12,218 bases of DNA from CAZTZL01 sp964537715 (GTDB taxonomy: Bacteria > Zhuqueibacterota > QNDG01 > DSAB01): positions 1 to 12,218 of the forward strand of contig CAZIAH010000110.1 in assembly GCA_964537715.1 (NCBI GenBank). The letters run 5' to 3'. How positions within the stretch are numbered: the first letter of the stretch is position 1; each line of letters starts with the position of its first letter. Of the stretch, positions 1 through 6,255 are shown piece after piece. The notes below the pieces were generated by a model. It was not told the origin of the DNA. It worked only from the letters and a program-made list of their open reading frames with translations, and did no database searches. The position numbers were made by a program, and so were the translations under genes.

Positions 1-1175
1 GACCAGAAGAGGGCGGCGTAACCGAGATAGTACTTGAAGTCACCCCCTTCACGGGAACCAGCCGGAAGCGCGGAAAAGCCGCTTTCATCAAAGACAGCAT
101 TGCTTTCAAGATTTCCATCATCCCATAAATCTGCCCTGCCTGCTAATTTGCTCCCTTCACTTGTGCCGCGATAATCACCAGAAATATCTGCCTCTGACTG
201 GCTCATGCCAAGATACATCTCTAATTCTTTCCATTCGTCATCAGTGGGTACATGCCACCCTGACGGGGCAATCTGGCGTGTGTCATCCACCGCGTACCAG
301 TTGTATAAATAGCCATATGTGTCCACATTATTTTCATTATTCTCATAAGCACAGTACGCACCAGTTGTTAAATTAGTCCACTCTGTATCGCCAGTTACAT
401 TGGGTATGGCATCGCCATTGCGATAGTGAGTAACCTTCAGATTCTCGGCCATCCACCACTGATTGCCGATCTGGATTGTTTGATAGACATTGCCGTCAAA
501 GTCTGTCATGGTGCCGGTTTGAGCGGTATCCGGCGGTTCAGGTGTAGGAGCAGTCACTTCAAAAAGATCGGCTGTAACAATCGTGTTTTCCTCCGCAATG
601 ACTTGAAAAAAGCCGCTGTTCTCCGAAGGATATCCAACATGGGTCAGCTGACCTTGTTCAAAAATCCCAATTGTAAATGTTTTTGATCCTTCGCTCAATT
701 CGATTTCTCCCGTGGCCTGATTCCCTGAAATAGTGAGATTGGCTCTTTTCTCCAACCAGTAATCGCCCGCCGAAACAATATTGAATTCGGCCTGATCGCG
801 CGCAATCCAGTATTGCTCGAAATCGGTCTGACTCCCGGGAAACGAATCCCACAAAGATTCAAGTTCTTCATATTTCTCATTGTACAAATTGATAATCGTC
901 TCCAAATCGGCTTCAAAATCATAAAAAACCACCCTGACTTCGTCGGCAGTTAAAACAGCATCGGGTTTGAACAATCGCCGCTCTGAAGTTGAACTTTCTA
1001 GATTTTCCCTTCCCCGAAACACATTGTCGTATTGACCAGTTTCCGCTATTTTAAAATTCAGCGTCACACGGGTCCGTCGTTCCGATTCGGAAGGTGTTTT
1101 TACCTGACAATTTAAAATCAATAAAAAAATAAATATGAATCCATGTATAAAAAACCAATTCCATTTTTTCATCAT
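1..1175 (-). CDS. FISUMP-domain lipoprotein, C-terminus cut by window edge
   Basis: The frame stays open from an ATG-ATG pair at 1175/1172 to the left edge (391 full codons). A GGAG-AAGGG ribosome binding site lies directly upstream. The N-terminus has two lysines, a long hydrophobic stretch and LILNC (Cys23), so it is probably a lipoprotein with a relaxed lipobox. Residues about 24-220 form an acidic region I cannot assign; residues 190-222 include a short Pro/Thr-rich linker. From Met223 on, the protein matches the Fibrobacter succinogenes major paralogous domain: TDFDGNVYQTIQIGNQWWM, then AENLKVTHYRNG, GYLYNWYAV, GWHVPTDDEWKELE, LAG and FSALPAGSRE, ending at GYAALFW where the edge cuts it. 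FISUMP domains are exported modules of unknown biochemical role, related in fold to the SUMF1/C-type-lectin superfamily. It is the last visible member of a minus-strand run of envelope genes. Domain identity is confident; function is unknown. Confidence 0.85.
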   Translation of the reverse strand, partial: MMKKWNWFFIHGFIFIFLLILNCQVKTPSESERRTRVTLNFKIAETGQYDNVFRGRENLESSTSERRLFKPDAVLTADEVRVVFYDFEADLETIINLYNEKYEELESLWDSFPGSQTDFEQYWIARDQAEFNIVSAGDYWLEKRANLTISGNQATGEIELSEGSKTFTIGIFEQGQLTHVGYPSENSGFFQVIAEENTIVTADLFEVTAPTPEPPDTAQTGTMTDFDGNVYQTIQIGNQWWMAENLKVTHYRNGDAIPNVTGDTEWTNLTTGAYCAYENNENNVDTYGYLYNWYAVDDTRQIAPSGWHVPTDDEWKELEMYLGMSQSEADISGDYRGTSEGSKLAGRADLWDDGNLESNAVFDESGFSALPAGSREGGDFKYYLGYAALFW

Positions 1176-1302
1176 CCCTTCTCCTTTTTCTCATTTCTTA
1201 TATTCCAACAGTGATATTCCTTTTCGTGCCTATGAACATCTAATAATAATCTACCAAATATAAAGTACTATATACTACATACCATATACTATATACTGAT
1301 AC
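1176..1302 (-). promoter_or_regulatory. Spacer with a 21-bp-period direct repeat and possible promoter
   Basis: This AT-rich gap lies between the stop of the CsgG-like lipoprotein gene and the start of the FISUMP gene, both on the minus strand. TACTATATACT occurs at 1266-1276 and again at 1287-1297, exactly 21 bp apart (two helical turns). Just downstream in the minus direction is TATATTTG (1255-1262), which fits the Bacteroidetes -7 consensus TAnnTTTG and sits about 80 bases before the FISUMP start. No convincing -33 TTTG accompanies it. No hairpin with a T-run is visible. Confidence 0.3.
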
Positions 1303-2202
1303 TCATTCTCTCGGCAATTCAACCTCAATGGTTACGGTACCCGTACTCGATGTGGAAGGCACACTTTGTTCTTCCATGCTTGGCGGCTGTTCCGAAGGGT
1401 TGGTAAAAAGATCCTCTGTTGTCTCTACCGGAGTGGATGTTTCAACAGGCACCTCGACAGTCGTGGCAATTTGCTGTTCCATTCGATCCGAACCTTGTTC
1501 TGCCTGTTTAAAATCCGGGTCCGCTTCGCTGGCTGCTTGATAGGCAGCGCTGGCTTCTTGATAATCGAACATGGCCTCGGCCTGTCGTCCCTTGGCATAA
1601 AGAATATAGGCTTGAAGATTCTTCGTCGGGATCGTATAGAACCGGTCCGCCATTTCCTGGGATACGGTGATTCCGTTTTTCTCCAGAAAACGAATTCCGA
1701 GATCTGCTACCAGCCGGAAGAAATCGTTTTCCGCTCCTTCCATCATAGCCAATTCATTGTAATTTTCCGTATCCTGATTGCGGTACAATCCGTGAACAAA
1801 CAACGCTCCTCCGCTTGTGGTCACGAATCCTGTTACTACCTGCTCGGCACGAAGGGCCTGCTGTTTTTTATCTGGAGAAAAATAGGCCATTTCCGCTTCC
1901 AACAAATAGGAATAGGACATATCGATCAGATCAAATTCCCCAACCAGACTCAAATTCGATGTAAAAAATTCTGTCGCAGCCAGACCGAGACCCGTTTCAC
2001 CCCCCTTGTCTTTAAAGGGAAGTACGCCCACACTGCCCTCCAATACCGGTCTGCTTCCTCTGACATTTGCTTTTAGTGTTTGTAATATTTTATCCCGGGG
2101 CGATTCCGCCGCTTTTTTTCGCTCAAACGAACCCGGCGGATGCACCGTCGCACAACTCATAAAAAAAAGCAAACATAAAAATACGATACTTTTTTTAATC
2201 AT
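1303..2202 (-). CDS. CsgG/FlgO-like lipoprotein with low-complexity C-terminal tail
   Basis: This 299-aa protein starts at ATG 2202 behind a strong AGGAGG site 5 bases upstream. A lipoprotein signal ends at FMSC (Cys17). Residues about 55-180 resemble a degenerate CsgG-type core: VGVLPF near 58-63, an amphipathic helix, EFDLID near 89-94, then VVTGFV near 122-127. Residues about 195-240 look like one TPR-like helical pair (ILYAKGRQAEAMFDYQEAS, then ADPDFKQAE). The last 55 residues are rich in Pro, Ser, Thr and Glu with no predicted fold. CsgG-family proteins include the curli secretion pore and several outer-membrane-associated lipoproteins; this one is too divergent to call a pore. It follows a second CsgG-like gene after 113 bases on the same strand, so the two probably act together at the envelope. 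Confidence 0.7.
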   Translation of the reverse strand: MIKKSIVFLCLLFFMSCATVHPPGSFERKKAAESPRDKILQTLKANVRGSRPVLEGSVGVLPFKDKGGETGLGLAATEFFTSNLSLVGEFDLIDMSYSYLLEAEMAYFSPDKKQQALRAEQVVTGFVTTSGGALFVHGLYRNQDTENYNELAMMEGAENDFFRLVADLGIRFLEKNGITVSQEMADRFYTIPTKNLQAYILYAKGRQAEAMFDYQEASAAYQAASEADPDFKQAEQGSDRMEQQIATTVEVPVETSTPVETTEDLFTNPSEQPPSMEEQSVPSTSSTGTVTIEVELPRE

Positions 2203-2263
2203 TACCTCCTCCTCTTTATATTTTTCTTCCTTTTCAAGGGAGATCCTCGTTCATCTTTGCAGG

Positions 2264-2284
2264 ATCCCGGACTTGATTCGGGAT
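2264..2284. repeat. Short inverted repeat ATCCCG-N9-CGGGAT
   Basis: ATCCCG (2264-2269) and CGGGAT (2279-2284) form a 6-bp stem around a 9-base loop in the 113-base gap between the two CsgG-like genes. It lies downstream of the 2316 stop on the minus strand, but no T-run follows in that direction, so it is not a canonical intrinsic terminator. From memory, it resembles the ATCCCGGACTTGATCCGGGAT type of intergenic palindrome that is common in other bacteria. Confidence 0.4.
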
Positions 2285-2315
2285 AGAGGGATGTTTACCC
2301 CTCAGAGTAAAAAAA

Positions 2316-3074
2316 TCATTCATCTTCAAACAACGAAGCCATCCGCGATTGATACGCTTTGACAGCAGATTCCAGTGCGGGGTCCAGCTCGATCGATTTC
2401 TCAAAAGAATGCTCTGCTTTGTTTTGCAACTGGGTCATCTTCTCGCGATCCCCATCCTTCTTGGCCAAAAGAGCCTGCTCGGTTAAATCCCTCGCTTCCA
2501 GAAAACGTTTGAGGCCTTTTTTCAAACTCGGCTCCGTTTCCTGCTCGTCAATTTGATAGTAATCATGCAGAACCTCACGGAGCCCCTTCATGAACTCTAT
2601 CCCCGCATTCAAAGCCAGGACATCCGGCTCTTGAAGCGATCCCTTTACCTTGATGGCCTTTAGAATCACCGTGGTTTCGACATCGATGATCTTCAATGTC
2701 AAAAATGTCTGCGCGTATACCTTGGTCACCGAACCGAAAACCGCCAATTGGGCGCCTTTCATTTTGCCGATTTCGATGACCTGATCCTGCGTCAAACCGG
2801 CCTGCTGCAGTTTGATCTCATCCAAAAGTTCCGCGATATGCTGCCGGTCTACCACCTCAAAATACCCCGTATTGATAAACTGACCAGCGAACAAATCGTA
2901 AAGCAGTTCGTTCAACCCGGATATCACTTGCCTTTCCTCGGGATCGATCGACGCAAAATGAAACGGAAAAATCGCTGCTGTTTTTTTATCATTCATGGTC
3001 TGGGCAGAGGAAAGAGTATGATGCATTAAAATCAAAAGAAGAAATAAAACAAATTTATTAAATATCTTTCTCAT
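2316..3074 (-). CDS. Secreted CsgG-like protein with C-terminal helical region
   Basis: This 252-aa protein starts at ATG 3074 (AAGGGATAGG upstream). It has a signal peptide with a long Leu-rich core and a likely signal peptidase I site after SSA (Ala24). The CsgG-type domain covers residues about 32-150: AAIFPF (33-38), a helix ending in a Gly-Tyr-Phe-Glu-Val-Val-Asp-Arg segment (70-77), ELLDEIKLQQAGLTQDQ (82-98), EIGKMKGAQLAVFGSVTKV (101-119) and LKIIDVETTVILKA (127-140). This order is typical of the family, in which CsgG itself is the curli export channel. The C-terminal part (about 185-245) is highly charged and helical with one TPR-like segment (AEHSFEKSIELDPALESA, 220-237). There is no lipobox, unlike its neighbour. 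The nearby CsgG-like lipoprotein suggests the two form an assembly; their substrate is unknown. Confidence 0.8.
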   Translation of the reverse strand: MRKIFNKFVLFLLLILMHHTLSSAQTMNDKKTAAIFPFHFASIDPEERQVISGLNELLYDLFAGQFINTGYFEVVDRQHIAELLDEIKLQQAGLTQDQVIEIGKMKGAQLAVFGSVTKVYAQTFLTLKIIDVETTVILKAIKVKGSLQEPDVLALNAGIEFMKGLREVLHDYYQIDEQETEPSLKKGLKRFLEARDLTEQALLAKKDGDREKMTQLQNKAEHSFEKSIELDPALESAVKAYQSRMASLFEDE

Positions 3075-3180
3075 AATCCTATCCCTTATATTTTTAGATA
3101 ATTAAAAATTTAAACAACCCTTTATTTCGGAATAATGCCGATGAACGGTCGAAACATTGGGGTCGGAAAGACCCTTTATG
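3075..3180 (-). promoter_or_regulatory. Spacer between receiver gene and CsgG-like gene
   Basis: This 106-base gap starts with a small hairpin close to the receiver-gene stop. It then becomes very AT-rich toward the CsgG-like gene. TTGTTT followed 17 bases later by AAAATA gives a weak sigma70-like candidate promoter on the minus strand. The call is tentative. Confidence 0.2.
3160..3174 (-). terminator. Possible hairpin after receiver gene, no T-run
   Basis: GGGTC (3160-3164) and GACCC (3170-3174) flank the 5-base loop GGAAA, starting 7 bases after the receiver-gene stop on the minus strand. The minus-strand RNA continues with CAATGTTTCG, so there is no T-run. On the plus strand the hairpin is followed by TTTAT, but no plus-strand gene needs a terminator there. 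Its role is uncertain. Confidence 0.3.
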
Positions 3181-3564
3181 CTAACTCTTTCTTAAAAGCT
3201 TGTTGATAATCTTGACTATTTTTTCAGGCGTGACACTTCCCTTGTAGGCGTAGTAACTGGCTCCAAAATCCATTGTTTTCTGAACCTCTTCCGCTTCCTT
3301 CACATCGGTCAGAACAAGAACAGGAATGTCCGTGGTAAATTTATTGATCCGTATTTTTTGCAGAACTTCCAACCCATGCATGTCGGGAAGAATGAGATCG
3401 AGAACAACCAGATCCGGATTGTAATGCTGCACCTTCTCCCACCCCTGGGTTCCGTTTTCCGCTTCGAGGACCTGATATCCGGCATCTTCAAAGGCTTTGC
3501 GATAAGTGAGGCGGGTGGATTTTGAATCCTCGATGAGAAGTATTGTCTTCTCCTTCAGCTGCAT
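3181..3564 (-). CDS. Stand-alone CheY-like response regulator receiver protein
   Basis: This 127-aa single receiver domain has no output domain. The phosphorylation site set is complete: acidic Asp13 (LLIEDS), phospho-acceptor Asp56 (LVVLDL), Thr86 (VLVLTD) and Lys108 (AYKGS). The LPDMHG loop follows Asp56. I chose ATG 3564 because GGGAGGGAG lies 5 bases upstream; the frame extends 16 codons further upstream, but that part (MSIFNLSCKEKREGEL) would encode the ribosome binding site. It probably signals by protein-protein contact, as CheY- or PatA-type proteins do. No histidine kinase is in the window. It sits between the SUMF1-fold lipoprotein and the CsgG-like genes on the same strand, so control of those envelope proteins is possible but unproven. 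Confidence 0.92.
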   Translation of the reverse strand: MQLKEKTILLIEDSKSTRLTYRKAFEDAGYQVLEAENGTQGWEKVQHYNPDLVVLDLILPDMHGLEVLQKIRINKFTTDIPVLVLTDVKEAEEVQKTMDFGASYYAYKGSVTPEKIVKIINKLLRKS

Positions 3565-3569
3565 TAATT

Positions 3570-3578
3570 CTCCCTCCC
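3570..3578 (-). promoter_or_regulatory. Ribosome binding site that sets the receiver start
   Basis: Read on the minus strand this is GGGAGGGAG, 5 bases before ATG 3564. It lies inside the longer open frame and therefore argues for the shorter 127-aa protein. A possible promoter element TATATTTG (3610-3617) lies about 46 bases upstream of the start. Confidence 0.65.
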
Positions 3579-3651
3579 GTTTTTCTTTACATGAAAGATT
3601 GAATATTGACAAATATATTATTTAGCTTCACCACTTTGATAAAATTGATTT

Positions 3652-4569
3652 TTATTCTTGAATATCCCTAACACATCTAAAACCATCACCCGGAGCATAC
3701 CTGTAATGTTGGTTAACTCCAAAATTAATCCAACATTCAGGAAACCAATTGAAAAAATAATTACCGCCTTTACTAATCATATAACCTGTATCCGAGTCTT
3801 TAGACATTGTCCACTCACTCACATTTCCTTCAAGATCATGAAGACCAAAAGGAGATGAATCATCTTTGGTTATGTAACCATTTTGATTACTTCCATCATA
3901 AAAACCAACAGGCGTTGTACCTGTCTCATAAGGATCACCGCTATTCCACAGATTTACTCGATCATACTCTTCTGTATTTCCCCATGGAAATTTCCTGCCA
4001 GTTTCACCCCGGGCAGCTTTTTCCCACTCTTCTACTGTCGGTAAACGGAAGTTGTAAAAATTTGTAAACCCACATGCTCCAAAATAACAAATATAATTGA
4101 CAGGATGTTTCCTTAAAGACGTATCAATCCCAAACTTCGAACCATCAAAATGTATTGAATATATACTGTCATAAGAATCAGCTTCAAATGTCCAAGTATA
4201 TATATAAGTAGAATCTTCTGGAAAATCCTCATCACCCGGATAATATCCCATTATAAAACCATCCCATCCTACCTTAACGTACCCGACTGAATAAGCTTCG
4301 TTTAAAAATCTCACGTATTCTTCATTTGTTACTTCATACTTCATGATTTGATAATCATAATCGATGTTACATATCTCGCTGCTGTCTCCACATGTATATT
4401 CACCAGCAGGAATATTGATCCACTCGATTTCCTCGATCACATCTTCTTCAATCGTATCAATGTTATTACTGTTATTATCCTTTTTTTCAGTTTCTGATGG
4501 ATTTTTAGAACAACTAACCACAATAATAAAAAGAAAAACCAATATTCCTAATTTTAAAAATTTATCCAT
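3652..4569 (-). CDS. SUMF1/FGE-fold lipoprotein, probably non-catalytic
   Basis: This 305-aa protein starts at ATG 4569 and ends in TAA. The signal ends at VVSC (Cys20), a good lipobox, followed by an Asn/Asp/Glu-rich linker (about 21-48). Residues 50-303 fit the formylglycine-generating-enzyme/SUMF1 fold: INIPAGEYTCG (51-61), MKYEVTNEEYVRFLNEA (76-92), NFRLPTVEEWEKAARGETG (173-191), KFPWGN (193-198), PFGLHDLEGNVSEWT (240-254), ISKGGNYF (265-272) and GDGFRCVRD (294-302). Aerobic FGE needs two Cys about five residues apart; here Cys279 (ECWINF) has no partner at that spacing and the next Cys is 299. A His triad of the EgtB kind is also not evident. It is therefore more likely a surface binding or structural module. 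The gene and its upstream flank are visibly more AT-rich than the lon region, which hints at separate origin. Confidence 0.87.
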   Translation of the reverse strand: MDKFLKLGILVFLFIIVVSCSKNPSETEKKDNNSNNIDTIEEDVIEEIEWINIPAGEYTCGDSSEICNIDYDYQIMKYEVTNEEYVRFLNEAYSVGYVKVGWDGFIMGYYPGDEDFPEDSTYIYTWTFEADSYDSIYSIHFDGSKFGIDTSLRKHPVNYICYFGACGFTNFYNFRLPTVEEWEKAARGETGRKFPWGNTEEYDRVNLWNSGDPYETGTTPVGFYDGSNQNGYITKDDSSPFGLHDLEGNVSEWTMSKDSDTGYMISKGGNYFFNWFPECWINFGVNQHYRYAPGDGFRCVRDIQE

Positions 4570-4848
4570 AATGTATTATCACCTTCTATAATACATTTAA
4601 TTTTATCTATCCAATTAAATATATTATTTCACATAAGATTATAATTGGATTAAAAGAAGTCATAAGAAGTAACGCTTAAAATTAAACGATTTGCTAATAA
4701 TTAAACAAGGAATATGAAAAAGTCAAGCGGTTTTTACCAACAGATACATGAGTGCCTGATACGTAGTTCGTACCAGGCACATAATTTCACTTAAAAATGG
4801 TTTAGGCGATGAAAGGGATCGATAGGAAATATCAGGAAAATAGACGCG
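4570..4848 (-). promoter_or_regulatory. AT-rich spacer upstream of the SUMF1-fold gene
   Basis: This 279-base gap separates two minus-strand genes. The half next to the SUMF1-fold gene is very AT-rich and should hold its promoter, but I cannot single out one convincing -35/-10 pair. AAGGTGAT, about 9 bases before ATG 4569, is a usable ribosome binding site. The other half holds the hairpin at 4752-4780. No ORF or RNA gene is recognisable. Confidence 0.35.
4752..4780 (-). repeat. 29-base hairpin, REP-like, downstream of the isomerase gene
   Basis: On the plus strand, GTGCCTG (4752-4758) pairs with CAGGCAC (4774-4780), and TACG (4760-4763) with CGTA (4769-4772), around loop TAGTT. An A/C mismatch (4759/4773) separates the two stems. 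In minus-strand RNA that mismatch becomes a G-U pair, giving an uninterrupted 12-bp stem. It lies 68 bases after the isomerase stop on that strand. No T-run follows, so it may be an mRNA-stabilising 3' hairpin or an interspersed REP-type element rather than an intrinsic terminator. Confidence 0.6.
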
Positions 4849-5874
4849 TTAAAAATCGACTAATTTTAGATCGGCTTTTTCTCTGAGCTCTTTGAAAAAC
4901 TCATTCATGATAGTCCGCGATCCTGCATTCTGAAGTTTATTCACCAGTTCATCCCGAACTTCTTCCAAAGGTTTGTCACCGGGTTTACGTGAAATCACCT
5001 TAAGAATATGGTATCCGTATCTTGTCTCGACGATATCGCTGATTTTTCCAACAGGCACTGAGAAACAGGCATCTTCAAAGGGCTTGACCATTTGCCCGCG
5101 GGTGACATCCTCATACAGCCCGCCTTTGTCTTTCGAGCCGGGATCTTCCGAAAACTCCTTTGCAAGAGCGTCGAACGATTCTCCACTTCGCGCACGGGAT
5201 AAAATTTTCGCCATCTTTCTCCGAATGGCTTTCTTTTCCGCATCGGATTTATTGTTCGTCAAAAGCAAAATATGCTGTACATTCACAAGCGTGTCCTTTA
5301 GAAATTTCTGATAAGCTTGCTGAATCCGCTCTTCCGAAATTTCGCTTCTTTCCTTGATAACACGATCAAGATATTTTTCAATGGCGAGATTATCCTTAAT
5401 ACTTCTCTTGAAATAATCGAACTGAATTTGATTTTCTTCCAGTCCCGATTTGAGTTTTTCTTCTCCTCCGGCTTTTTGATACTGAAGATTTAAAAAGCTG
5501 TCGATCTCGGCGGTTGCGACTTTAATTTTCGCCTTCTTTACAGCGTCTAAAAGTAATCTCTCCTCTGCATACTGAGTTGCAGTCTGCCCGATCACGTTTT
5601 TCAACTGCTCCGGAGACATATCTTTCAAACTTTCTGTTTTTCTGCCGAAATTGGACCGCAGCTTGAGCAGGACTTCACCCGCTGTCATATCAAAATATTT
5701 CGTCGTAACAAGCACCTTATTCGAATCTGGATCCAGAACCGATAAAATCGGGGAAAGCGTTTTCCCCAATACATAGGCCGGCTGATCCGGTGTCAGTGTA
5801 ACCGACTTTTCTTTCTTCCCACAAACTGTAAAAATTAAAATGGAAAGAAGCATCATTCCAAACAATCGTTTCAT
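4849..5874 (-). CDS. Lipid-anchored PpiC/SurA-like peptidyl-prolyl isomerase
   Basis: This 341-aa protein probably catalyses cis-trans isomerisation of prolyl bonds and chaperones exported proteins outside the cytoplasm. I chose ATG 5874 because AAGGAG lies 5 bases upstream and a signal sequence follows directly; the frame extends 34 codons further upstream with no plausible signal. The signal ends at FTVCG (Cys18), a relaxed lipobox. Residues about 58-190 are the helical SurA/PrsA-type N-terminal region (EVLLKLR, EERLLLDAVKKAKIKVATAEID, YFKRSIKDNLAIEKYLD). The parvulin domain runs from about 197 to 293: VNVQHILL (197-204), FDALAKEFSEDPGSKDKGG (234-252), PFEDACFSVPVGKISDIVE (265-283) and GYHILKV (287-293). 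A charged C-terminal helix follows (303-336). It is transcribed divergently from hsp20-lon, so two folding or quality-control units share one intergenic region. Confidence 0.92.
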   Translation of the reverse strand: MKRLFGMMLLSILIFTVCGKKEKSVTLTPDQPAYVLGKTLSPILSVLDPDSNKVLVTTKYFDMTAGEVLLKLRSNFGRKTESLKDMSPEQLKNVIGQTATQYAEERLLLDAVKKAKIKVATAEIDSFLNLQYQKAGGEEKLKSGLEENQIQFDYFKRSIKDNLAIEKYLDRVIKERSEISEERIQQAYQKFLKDTLVNVQHILLLTNNKSDAEKKAIRRKMAKILSRARSGESFDALAKEFSEDPGSKDKGGLYEDVTRGQMVKPFEDACFSVPVGKISDIVETRYGYHILKVISRKPGDKPLEEVRDELVNKLQNAGSRTIMNEFFKELREKADLKLVDF

Positions 5875-6119
5875 TCTTTCTCCTTCGAAAATTTTACAAT
5901 ATTTTTTGAACCAAACTATCCTGTTATCCCGGGATGCTATAAATAAATACCAATTTAAAATAAGGAAAAAATCCATCGAATCATAGCAAATAATGAAAAA
6001 TAATTGAATTTTGGATAAATGAAGTCAAATGGATATCTGTTCAGGAATAAAAATCCCGTTTGTCTGGACGATTCTGCAATTTCAATAAAACTATCGAAAT
6101 GTCTCTTCTGTTTTTTTTC

Positions 6120-6148
6120 TTGATTTTCACTGCGAATAATAGTATCAT
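6120..6148 (+). promoter_or_regulatory. Candidate sigma70-type promoter for hsp20-lon
   Basis: TTGATT (6120-6125) and TATCAT (6143-6148) are separated by 17 bases, an ideal spacing with good matches to TTGACA and TATAAT. Transcription would start near 6155 and leave an AT-rich leader of about 100 bases. A vegetative-type promoter would not by itself explain heat induction. Confidence 0.35.
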
Positions 6149-6244
6149 TAATGATAAAACAATCGTCGATCATCTTGATGAGAATGGGATCTTTTTAAGA
6201 CAAAAAAACGTAATCTGTTTGATAAAGATAGATTTTAGATCAAC

Positions 6245-6249
6245 AGGAG
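6245..6249 (+). promoter_or_regulatory. Ribosome binding site that supports the GTG start of hsp20
   Basis: AGGAG ends 6 bases before GTG 6256. The ATG at 6251 is only one base from AGGAG, is in another frame and stops after 10 codons. The in-frame ATG 6283 has only a run of A upstream. GTG 6256 is therefore the best start. Confidence 0.65.
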
Positions 6250-6255
6250 AATGCT

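Larger units (their letters stand above)
5875..6255. promoter_or_regulatory. Divergent intergenic region between isomerase and hsp20 genes
   Basis: These 381 bases must carry promoters for both directions. Visible items are the isomerase ribosome binding site (AAGGAG, 5880-5885), a perfect 10-bp palindrome ATCCCGGGAT (5926-5935) inside the isomerase leader, a sigma70-like pair toward hsp20 (6120-6148) and the hsp20 ribosome binding site. I found no CIRCE element (TTAGCACTC-N9-GAGTGCTAA). Short open frames here lack ribosome binding sites and I do not call them genes. Confidence 0.5.

Noticed and set aside
1366..2076. Long plus-strand frame opposite the CsgG-like lipoprotein gene
   Set aside because: It is antisense to a gene with a clear signal, ribosome binding site and domain pattern, and its product has no recognisable features.
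3565..3612. N-terminal extension of the receiver protein
   Set aside because: It contains the strong ribosome binding site for ATG 3564 and is not part of the receiver fold.
5875..5976. 34-codon N-terminal extension of the isomerase
   Set aside because: It would bury the lipoprotein signal and encode the ribosome binding site for ATG 5874.
5875..6255. CIRCE/HrcA operator for heat-shock control
   Set aside because: No TTAGCACTC-N9-GAGTGCTAA-like inverted repeat is present.
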